Below are positions 1 to 9,900 of a DNA stretch of 64,000 bases, piece by piece. This stretch comes from Nepenthes gracilis (lineage: Eukaryota; Streptophyta; Magnoliopsida; Caryophyllales; Nepenthaceae). The translations under genes and the position numbers were made by a program. The number at the start of each line of letters is the position of its first letter. The stretch's first letter is position 1. The stretch lies in NCBI GenBank assembly GCA_033239525.1, contig BSYO01000026.1, forward strand, positions 8,542,371 through 8,606,370. The letters are read 5' to 3'. The notes beneath the pieces are model-generated. The model had not been told where the DNA came from, did not search any database, and was given only the letters and a program-made list of their open reading frames with translations.

Positions 1-77
1 CATGGAATTAGTTTGGATATCTTATTTTCAAAATTAAGTTATTTTCAAATTTGGATATCCATTTTCATTGACAAAAG

Positions 78-2392
78 GGGCTGAACAAGAATGGAAGTTA
101 GTTCAAAGCAATGTCGAAGCTGCCTCTAATGGCTTATTCTCTGCCACTAATGATCTCTCCATTGCTTCCATGAAAGCAAAGTCAGCCTCAGGTCATGCCT
201 TTTCTAGTTAGTTATATGAATGCCTCAATCTCATACGGAAAAATTGCTTTCTTTTTTTATGTAGGCATCCATGTGTATTTTGTTTTTTCCCTTTATTATA
301 TATATATTTTTCCCCAGGGGGGGGGATAGTCACGTGGATATTCATTTTCTTATAGCTAATTATGGAATTGTGTACATTATTTTGATGTGAGTTTCTGGTT
401 TTTTTATCCTGTTTAGGTGATCTACAGTGTACTCTTCTTCAAATGAGAGATCGTGCTTATGAGGCTAGCATTGCATTATCTGCTTTCAGTCGAGCTGCAA
501 AAACCCATACTGCCTTGACTTCTGAATGTGGTTCAATGCTTGAGGAGGTATGGAAGATTCCATAAAAGAATTCCAACAAAGACGATCTCAAAATTTTATT
601 TCTATGAGTTATTTTGTATGGTGTAATATGGATATGCTCAAATTTTTTGAAACTTCTATGCAGTTGGGTTACATGATTGTGGTAGAATGTTTTGGCAATA
701 GCTTTGCCAATAGCTCTTCCCCACATCCTTTGTTTCAACTGTTAGTTTAGCTTCTTGGATTTGGTAAAAGAGATGCCCAAGTACATCCATGAGGCAATTG
801 CCACTGTCAGGCTGCTTAAAATGGGAGATAATCTTACTGATTATTGCTTCCTAGTGATGAAACACATGATCTAATAAGGTGCATATGGAGAAGCCTAGTT
901 TGTTTCATAGGTTTTGTGGATGTTTAAAAGCTTGCTAAATTGTACTAGTATAACACTCTTCTTTGATAAGAAGCGTTGGTTCTTACCATAAAAGCTTAAA
1001 AAACTCTATAGGAGATGGTGAACAGATCTGTAAGGCCTCCAACTTCTCCCTTGTGAGGAAGAGAAAACCTTATGGGTTTTTGTTTTTAGTTTTAGTGTGT
1101 GGGAAGGACTCAGGGTGTAGATTGAGAGGATAGTATGGGATCTTCATGAGGTTGGTGAACCCATAGGCACTACCTTGAGGATCCAGGAGCATGATATGTG
1201 CAAGGACACATGTCAAATATTAATGACCTTTGGCATTGTTGGATTTGTGTGCATGCCGACAAATCAGTATCATCGAAGTAGAAGGATACACTCGGGATGT
1301 CTCAATCTATAACATTGGTTTGTAGTTAGCTTGTGACATTTGTGGAGCTGTTGTAATGCTAGAAGCAAGAAGTGGGGTGACAACGTGCGTATGGGTTTCT
1401 TTGGATATGATTATGGTATTTGTTGCTCATTGGCACAAAAGTGTCAAGACTTGATGACATATGTCGTTGCTTCAAAGGTGTTGCAGGGTAGAGTTGCCTT
1501 CTCAAATTAAAGGCATACACTTGGCTTGAAGCTGATTTTCTGTGTTAGCTTTCATTCGCTAGAGATTCATGCTGAACTGCTAGGGATTCTACTGTGTTTT
1601 ATTTTATAGAAGCCAGTGTTCTGAAACATTCAAGCAAGTTGAGTGATAAGTGGCATGTCAACATTGATCAATGCTGCTATCAGCATAGTTGAAATATCAT
1701 ATATAATTTGGTTGTGTCATAGTGAACTGCTGAGGGATGTTTTTTGTGTAAGTTCATCGTTGAGAATAGAATTGTTGAGGGTGGCAGTCGTGGAGGAGCA
1801 GGAGCCTTAAGTAATGTTGGTGTGGGAGGCTGTAGAAGATCTTGTTGGCTAGTTCCTTGGGATTAATGGTCATAAAGTGGGGACTTTTAGACTTTAGTGG
1901 TTTAAGGATGGCCTTGATATGAGGAACTGTTGGCAGATAGTCATTTGCATTGTGCATGGGTAGGACACTGTAACTGTAATGTCGAATTCCCCTTAGCCCT
2001 GTTTTGGTTGGGGGTTCACATGATTACTGTAAGGTCCTTGTGGCCTTTTCTGAAAGCTTAGTCCAAAAGGGGAATAACTCTTGTTGCTTGTGGTAGGCCT
2101 TCTCAAATTCTGGCTTTTACCTCCTATGTTGTCCACCCTACACGTTGTTGCTATTCTTCTTCTCGAATTCATTAAAATAACTCCTCTTAACCCTATGATA
2201 TATATATATATTGGGGGGTTCACATGATAACTGTAAGGTCCTTGCGGCCCTTTCTGAAAGCTTAGTCCAAAAGGGGAATAACTCTTGTTGCTTGTGGTAG
2301 GCCTTCTCAAATTCTGGCTTTTACTTCCTATGTTGTCCACCCTACACGTTGTTGCTATTCTTCTTCTCGAATTCATTAAAATAACTCCTCTA

Positions 2393-2442
<50 letters not shown>

Positions 2443-5158
2443 TGCACGTATGGATAACATTTTATTTTCCTGTTCTAGGTTTCGGTTATAACTGAAGGTC
2501 TCCATGATGTTCATAATTTGGGAAAGGAAGCAGCTTCTGTGCATCACTCTCTTATGGAAGATCTCTCAAAGGTATTGTTTATTGATTCATATGCTGTATT
2601 TTTTTTTTCCTACTTGTATTTGTTTCAAAGTAAGTTTATGAGGGGAGTCTGCAACTTTTTCCTCTCTCTTTTTGAGTTTTTTTTTTTTTTTTTGGGGCGA
2701 AAAGGAAGAGAGTCTACAACTTTTGGGAATTCATTAACTTTGTTCTTATTTTTGTATGCTGTAGGTTGGGTAGGGTTTTATTAACAATCTGCTCTTTTGA
2801 ATTTGGGACAGGCTAGTTCAATCCTTCTTCCCCTTGAATCCGTGTTGTCAAATGATGTAGCTACTATGACTGATGCTATGTCCAGGGAAAGAGAGACCAA
2901 AACAGAATTATCTCCCATCCATGGGCAAGCCATATACCAATCTTACTGTCCGAGAATTAGAGATGCTTGCCAGACTTTTAAGCCCCTGGCCCCCTTGCTT
3001 ATGTCCTCTGTGAGGCAACTCTACCGCATGTTGACCACACTTGCACAGACTGCAAGCCTCCATGCTGGGAATTTGCATAAGGTAATTCCCTTGCCTGAGA
3101 TGCTGTCTCTTCCCATTCTTGAGTAGGCGTGGTTTCTTGGTGACTGAGATATGTTGAAAATTAATTTCTTTTCTTCATAGGCTCTTGAAGGATTAGGAGA
3201 AGTCCCTGAAGCAAGGTCACAAGAAACTAATCTGTCTGAAGGGCACATTGATGACAATCCTCCCAAGTATGATAACATGAAAGAAGATGTGCCCTCTGGA
3301 TCTGAGGGAGATAGAGATGAAAATGTAGTAGGTGTGGACATGTTCTCTACCCAAGTAAAAGGATGGGTGTCTCCTCCGGGTAGCATATATAGTAGCAGTT
3401 CAGGGTCAGTTGATGCCCCAGGTCAGGCAAGTCTTTCAAATGGCTTCAGTTGTCAAGAATCCATGGAGCAGCTTTCAATCAATCCTATTCTCAAAGAAGC
3501 TGGAGATTGGTTCCAGTCTTCTCCATTAGCTGAAATTGATAATCACCAGATTTCAATACCTATGTCAGATTCTGATGAGATTGCGGCCAAGCATGGTGTC
3601 CTTGGTTCTAATATGACTATCGAGGCACATGAACATCTGAAAGCTGTTGGATATCCGCATGATTTATCAGCTGATACTTCTGATGACAGACTAAGAGAAG
3701 AGAGTTTGGAGGTGAAGCTGCAGGTTAGAGATGAATCATCCTCAACTAACAGAGTTGAGGTTGAATATGGAAGTCAACATGGCCAGTTGTCTAAGAAAGA
3801 TGGAGCCAGAGTAACCAGGGGTAAGGATGAAACGTATCCTGCTAAACTTCCTATAACTTCTGTACTTCGTATGACAACAATGCTACCTGGAATTGGCTAA
3901 CCCATATAAATTGCATACACAGAAATCCTTTCCAAGTTTTGCCGCTTTTAGTGGTGCTCCTAGAAAGTAGACTTCTGCCGGGGAAAAAGAAAGGGTTGGC
4001 TATGGGCTTGGGGGTGTTAACTTGTAAAATCATTTCAAATCCTCGGGGAAACAGGAGGAAATGTGCTACGCAATCACAGTAAAATCCATGTTTTTGAAGC
4101 CAACATTTTGCTTGTTTACATCTTCCCCTTCTAAGTGCCCTCTATTGGAAATCAAAGGGCAAATGAAGCCTTTTTCACTTACCGTGCCTTAATATAAGCC
4201 CATTTTTTCACGTGGATTTTTTTATTCTTAATTATGTACTACTAGGGACCCTTCTATTCAGTACTGTATCAGATGCCAAATATTCAGCCACGTTTGATGG
4301 TTACTGTAGATCAGTTGCATTGCTACTAGGTTAGCTGTACTTACTGGGGGATAGATTACTCCATAGCTCGGGACGTGATATCGAGGCAGGGAGGGTTATG
4401 CTAGTTCATTTGTTATTTCAATTTGCAATCTGTTTGCATCTTATTGTGCCGGCTACATTTAAATATCGTTAAATTGTATAGTACAAAATATTTACGCATC
4501 TCACACATTAAGAGGTGTTTGCCACATTTGCAATTTACTTTATTGATTGCAATTTTTTGAAAAAAAGAAATTTCTTTTGGTGCATTGCACTTGTATTATT
4601 TTGAGGATGAGCTTTGGTTAAATGATGATATTGTTCCATTGTAACATAAAGGTCACTGGTTCAATCAAGGAAACAACATGTTGCCGATGTAGGGTTAAGG
4701 CTTTGAACATTTGACTAGACTCTTAACTGTGGAATTTGGTGCAGTAAGCTTTATTTTTTCTGGTTATGCAAATTCATTTGGATCTAAGTGCGTCTTTAGT
4801 CCAGTGTTGTGGTGTAACAGAGTGAAAATGCAGTAGGAGATATTTGTTCTGCAACTTCCGCCCATTATCATCTGTGAATTTCTTTGTGAACAGGTAAAAA
4901 TGCTTTTGCAATATCAGTTATGAGGCAAATTGAGATGAAATTAGATGGTCGTGACATTGCTGAGAACAGGTAGTTGCTTGCCTTGGCACATTATGGAAAC
5001 TTTCCCTGTGAAATATGTCTTGACCAGAAATCCCTTTTTTTTCCCCCTTACTGTCCAGAGAAATTACTATTGCAGAGCAGGTAAATTACCTGCTGAAGCA
5101 AGCTACAAGTATAGATAATTTGTGCAACATGTATGAAGGTTGGACGCCTTGGATTTGA
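78..5158 (+). CDS. SMG1: SMG1 kinase, 3' part of gene (last seven exons)
   Basis: C-terminal part of SMG1, the PI3K-related Ser/Thr kinase that phosphorylates UPF1 in nonsense-mediated mRNA decay. Exons by GT/AG sites and continuous phase: 78-191, 417-547, 2479-2571, 2812-3081, 3181-3820, 4894-4969, 5059-5158. The gene starts upstream of the window. The fourth and fifth exons hold a helical stretch (ESVLSNDVATMTDAMSRERE, then a HGQAIYQSY segment) typical of plant SMG1 C-terminal regions, then a long acidic Ser-rich insert. The last two exons give a FATC domain: a KLDGRDI segment, then IAEQVNYLLKQATSIDNLC and the terminal EGWTPWI, as in SMG1 of animals and plants. The stop is TGA at 5156-5158. 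The kinase domain itself lies outside the window. I rate SMG1 very likely; exon limits are inferred without transcripts. Confidence 0.93.
2008..2400. repeat. Tandem duplication of a ~203-bp unit in SMG1 intron
   Basis: Two nearly identical consecutive copies, about 2008-2210 and 2211-2400. Each starts with TTGGGGG(G)TTCACATGAT and ends in a TA run. The copies differ by a handful of substitutions and by a 6-base loss (TTAACC) near the end of the second. Confidence 0.9.
2393..2439. repeat. (TA)n microsatellite
   Basis: About 21 TA repeats at the end of the second 203-bp unit. A shorter TA run of about 7 repeats ends the first unit, which suggests expansion after the duplication. Confidence 0.95.
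2645..2724 (-). mobile_element. Possible truncated poly(A) retroposon stub in SMG1 intron
   Basis: A 15-bp direct repeat, GAGTCTGCAACTTTT at 2645-2659 and the same with one A/G difference at 2710-2724, flanks about 50 bp that contain a long T run and a short GGGGCGAAAAGG end. This matches a 5'-truncated non-LTR insertion in minus orientation, but the T tract is not directly next to the repeat, so other origins are possible. Confidence 0.4.
3821..4893 (+). other. SMG1 intron (1.07 kb)
   Basis: Penultimate long intron: donor GTAAGG after an AGG-G codon split, acceptor CAG before GTAAAAATGC. I recognise no gene or repeat in it. Confidence 0.75.
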
Positions 5159-6704
5159 ACTAGGCGAGCACTTTGATTTTAAATGCTGGGAGAGATACTG
5201 GCTGTAATATGTTGGGAATTGACACGGTTTAGAAGTTTGCATTCAGTGAATGATGATGGCGGCAGACAGACTTGCATCTCCCCTTCTCGACTATGCCAGC
5301 CCCTTCTCTGTTTGGTTAAACGTGCTAGATTTCCCCTGAGAAGATGCTGAGTGCTGAGTGTTCTGCTCTAGTGGGAAAAATTTGTGGCCTCATGGGGGCC
5401 AAGTAGGAATCAGGATGTATGAACTCATCATTATTCAGGTGAATATGGTTATTCTCTGCCTGGTTAAAAACATGTTTAGGCCATTTCAGGGAGCTGGTCG
5501 GATGAATTACTATGGAAGTCCTCCTTAAGCGACATGTAAAATTGATCTACACACTACACCTTCCAGATTATTTGAATGTCGCCGGTTATCTCATGGCCTG
5601 AATTTGGACCTCATGTCTGGAAAAGGAAAGCTTAGTCTGCTCCATTCACTGGTCAGAGCCTTCAGAATATGTCGGATGGCGTCAAGATCACAATTTCAAA
5701 ACATGAGTGTCACAGGAGGATAAGGCTGCACGGTACTGGGCCAATCTTTTTCAGTGTTTTAGTCAACGAGCACATGAGTTCAAAAACTCAAGTTCCCTTC
5801 CCCAAATGTCTGATTTCATTGAAGAATTACAGGGTTATGTGATTTGAGGACAGCATCTTCTGTGCTTCTTGCCCTAGTCTATATGCCCGAAGAGGTTCTC
5901 AAAGTGATGCATATTGGAAAGCAGCTGCTTCTTGCTTGGCAAGTGCCCACCCTGATATCCGAAGCTCCTTTCTGAGAATAGGACGCATCACATATTGTAC
6001 GTATAGTGCTGTATGTTTATCAAATTTATTCTTGCAGGTGGGATTCTGACATTGTCCTCCCGAACACACACAAACCCTCTATACGCACGCACACGTATGC
6101 CCACTGCTTCTGTTTATTCTATGTCTTCAGTCATGAACTTTCAAATCCCAATTAATTTCACGTGCAATAGTAGCTGTTGTGCCGATCTTGAAATTGGAAT
6201 TCTGATGTTTTTCTTCTTTTTGGACGTGCCCACAGTATGTGGCAATCGCAACTTCAAAGTCTGTCGCTGTTCAGCAGAGCCATGCGGACTAAAAGGCCTG
6301 CCCTCTTCTATTCTGACTTTCTGAGCTGCACCTCTCTCATCGATTGCCTCTGGTTAAAGTGAGTGAATGAGAAGATACAAAAGAGAAACGAGAAAAAAAA
6401 TTAAAAAAAAAAACATCCTGGTTGATTTCTCTCTTCGTTAATGATTTTGGCATCTGGGTTTTCCCTACCCCGTCTTGTGTAGAGGCAACATTCAATGAAA
6501 AAAACATGCACTTCGCTATATTGAATTGATTATATGGAGAAAAGAGCAACCCTAACCCACAGTGATCAGAGCATTGGCTTGCCGTAAGTATAGGAGGACA
6601 GCCCCCTTGAAATAGGGACCGCATTCATCCATCCTCTGCCATGGATAATTATTATCCAAGTTCTAGAGCCTTAATTCAAGAAAACGAAGAAAAATATAAT
6701 GGTC
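5159..6704. other. Convergent intergenic region / 3' UTRs
   Basis: 1.77 kb separate the SMG1 stop codon and the XLG stop codon on opposite strands. It should hold the 3' UTR of SMG1 on the left and of XLG on the right. I see no coding exon, RNA gene or repeat in it. Confidence 0.6.
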
Positions 6705-6710
6705 TTTATT
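6705..6710 (-). terminator. Candidate poly(A) signal of the XLG gene
   Basis: An AATAAA hexamer on the minus strand, about 220 bp downstream of the XLG stop codon. Position and sequence are right for a plant near-upstream element; there is no transcript evidence. Confidence 0.4.
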
Positions 6711-6930
6711 CCACATATCAGAAACTACAAAAAGGCATTTCTACATACTGCAATAGAAACACAATCTATACTGGAGCTCAATCTTAGCCCTTTTTATTCC
6801 ACGCTCTTTTTCTCCACGGTACGTTACTTATGGCTGTGTCATATGCTTTTTATATACACAGTGTAAGTGGTAAAATGAAAAACAGAGTGCATATTCAATG
6901 CTATCTTCTAATAATCTCCATGGTACGTTA

Positions 6931-9900
6931 TCAGGCTGAGATGCTTTCAGAAGATAGTTCGTTACCGTTGAGGCTGAACTTCTCTTCCTCCCACCTAATA
7001 ATCTCCCGTGCATATCTAAGAGCTCCATCAACCGTGTCTGGTTTGAGGGAGATGACTGGGTAGGCATATAACTTTCGCCCGGTTAGTTCCTTAAACAGCC
7101 TCTTGAACTTCACGGCTACATAGTGGAATGCCCGTTGAGCCAAAGTTGGCATGTTATTTGCATTACTGTTGTTGCTGTGGTGACGGCTTAACACAGGGTT
7201 GAAGTCATGGAACCACTCGCACTGAGTGAGAGGGACCTGCTCGATTTTCTCTTCAAGGATATCAAACTTGTCTAGTATCAAAAGAAAATGTATTCCTTCA
7301 AAGGTTGGATGGGAGACGATGCTTTCAAAGAGCCTCCTGCTTGCCAGCATCTTGTTTGTGAAAACTCCCATGTTGTCAGCTTCATATTCGGCATAGTCCG
7401 TCAAGGAAACACAAAATAGGACGATGGCTGCATCTTCAAACATCTCTAACCACCTGCAGTTTTCCCCGAAACTTTTTGCATGCACTCTAACGAGTTGGTA
7501 TCTGTTGGCCATTAGCAACAAGGATAAGAATAGGAAACTACTAATAAAACAGGGGTCCGCTGACTAATTTTCCAATCTTGGCAAGAAAAAAAAATATAGG
7601 CGGGCATTAGATACATCCAAGGAAGAATATCCAACCACTAGAAGGCCTGTGCAACAAGATTTTAAAAAATAAAATACTCTTAACAAAATAAAACCATCAA
7701 GATTTAGTTAAGATACATGGACTTAAACATACTTCAACAATAACCATAAACAATACAATCTTTAGCCAAAAATGATAGCAGATACCCCATCAAAGGGCTA
7801 CCTTTGTTAGATTTTAGCAACAATGGAAGAGAGGTAGCAAATACCGGCAAAGTTAGATGTTGAGGAACTCTTCATTCACGTTTCATAAAAGCTAAAAAAT
7901 GATGCATGAACTAGAAGACTCACTGTGCCAAAGCCTCCCGTCCATCGGTAGGATCTATCCAGCCATATGGTGATTCCCCGCGAAATGAAAAATTCATATA
8001 TGTAAGTCCATTGGAAGAAGTAATGCCCTCAGCATGTAGGATGTCAGTATCAGAGGGCTCATAGTCTACTTTAGCAATCTCGGTTGCCTGCATAGGAAAC
8101 GTGCTGTTAACCAGACGAATTGCAGACATATACAAGATATGAAAGAACCATACTGCACCATCATTAGATAGTCCTAATCAAGTGGAAATACCTGCGGTCC
8201 CAACTATTGACAGCATAATAGCATATATAGATAACAAAAGAAAAATTGTTATGGTTTGAAGCAAATTACAACTGGCCTGCAGCAGCACAACAGTGACTCC
8301 TACTTTGATTTGGCAAGAATCTGGCGGTTGACATGGTTGGAAGCATATTACACCTAGCTTTTAGCCCATTTTTGGCATGGAACTATATCTATAACTTGAA
8401 AAAATCATTATCAAGATTACAATCATATGAATATATATTGGTCCGTCTTCTGTTATTGTTTGATAAACAGTTGGAATCCCAACAACTCATATTATTTTTC
8501 TGTTTATTTTTTGGTGTTGTTTGGGGCAACATACCTTAGCTAATAGTCTTTCTAGGGTCTGGAACACAGACAATGGCTTTTTTTTTTTTGAAAAAAAAAA
8601 AACTCTGCCATATGAAGTTGATGAAGTGAAGAATTAAGAAAAGAACAGAAATTTTCAACTGAAACAAGTAAAAGGGAACTGGAACAAATGCATGATATGA
8701 TCAAACTAACTTCAATTTTATAAGTGCTGTAAACTAAAGCTATGGTATGCCCAGGGCTCTCATTTGTATGATCACATAGACATCTTTTTTGAGAGGGTAA
8801 ACTTTAACATAATGCTAAGGTCGCATACATCTAACCCTTCCCAGAGCCTACAATACAAAAAGCCTCGTGTAGCGAACCACCTTTTTAGAGGCAAGTTATT
8901 TGACTTAAAAGCATTCGTATGTGCCCTCAGCTCTTTTACTCATGGCCACTGCATGCACTAGTTAGATGACCTGATTTTCCCGACAATGAAACACCCAGAA
9001 CCAGCACAGGAAGTGTTTCTTACCCTTTCCAAGAAATAACTGGCAACTGTGGGGAGTTCTAATTCGTTTCTTCTGCTGTACGTAGCTTGAATGGCTGCAT
9101 CCTTCCACAACTCTTCAACATACCGGGCATACTCACGAGCGGCAGCTGGGAAGATGACGTCCAGATTACCTGACACCATTACATCGACAAGCCAATTTGC
9201 AAAGGCTTTCAACTTTGGCCCAATTGAGTAAATATTCTCATTATCTTTGCTGGTAGTACCTGCAGCCAGCCAAATACTAGAGACTGGAGTTACATGCATC
9301 ACAATATTTTGTCATTAAATTCTTAATGACACTATGTTTTCATCAAATGCTTGCGATCTAACTTCCAAAATCCTTCTTAAAGAGAGTGTGAACAAATTAT
9401 AGGAGCTTTCATAACAGGAGAATCCATGTCTTCCTACAAGCAACCACCAGGCCCAACAATATTCAGGTCAACTTTAAGCACGTTGCAGGTGTTTCATACC
9501 TCACAGAAGCTATAAGAAATATACAGGAATGTAGAGCCATGAGAACATAGAGTAATGAGACAAAGACGCTCTCAATAAAGATACTTTACAATGTTGATCC
9601 CAACAAAAATATCTTAAAGCCAATTGGCCTTGGTACAACTACGAGCTCAAATTCAAGCAAATTTGGCCAATCAATTGGTGCATCTATTCATGGAATAAGC
9701 CCTCCAGGAAATAACAGCAAAATAGATAATTGGTCATTTCTATACCTGAAAAACCAGGCTGATCAGTGGACTGCCTTTCCGTCATTTTCATCAACCATTC
9801 TTCTTCAAATTGATTAAGTCCTGCAAGCAGTACTGCAAGATACGCATACAAATTACTCTGGATCATGAACTTTATATTTTGGCGCTCTTCTCCAGAGAAA

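Larger units (their letters stand above)
548..2478 (+). other. SMG1 intron (1.9 kb)
   Basis: Intron between the exon ending in SMLEE and the exon beginning VSVITEGLHDV; plant SMG1 proteins read straight across this junction. It contains a 203-bp tandem duplication and a TA microsatellite near its 3' end. A short open stretch at about 752-870 on + has an acceptor-like TTTAG before it, but I do not recognise it as SMG1 and treat it as intronic. Nothing else recognised between 900 and 1990. Confidence 0.7.

Noticed and set aside
752..873. Extra SMG1 exon
   Set aside because: An acceptor-like site and short open frame exist, but SMG1 homology reads directly from the exon ending at 547 to that at 2479.
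1993..2547. 184-aa minus-strand protein in SMG1 intron
   Set aside because: It is made of the tandem 203-bp units plus TA-encoded Ile-Tyr repeats and overlaps an SMG1 exon antisense.
8575..8605. Retroposon stub from a T run next to an A run in XLG intron 6
   Set aside because: No flanking direct repeat found; the facing T and A runs look like simple sequence.
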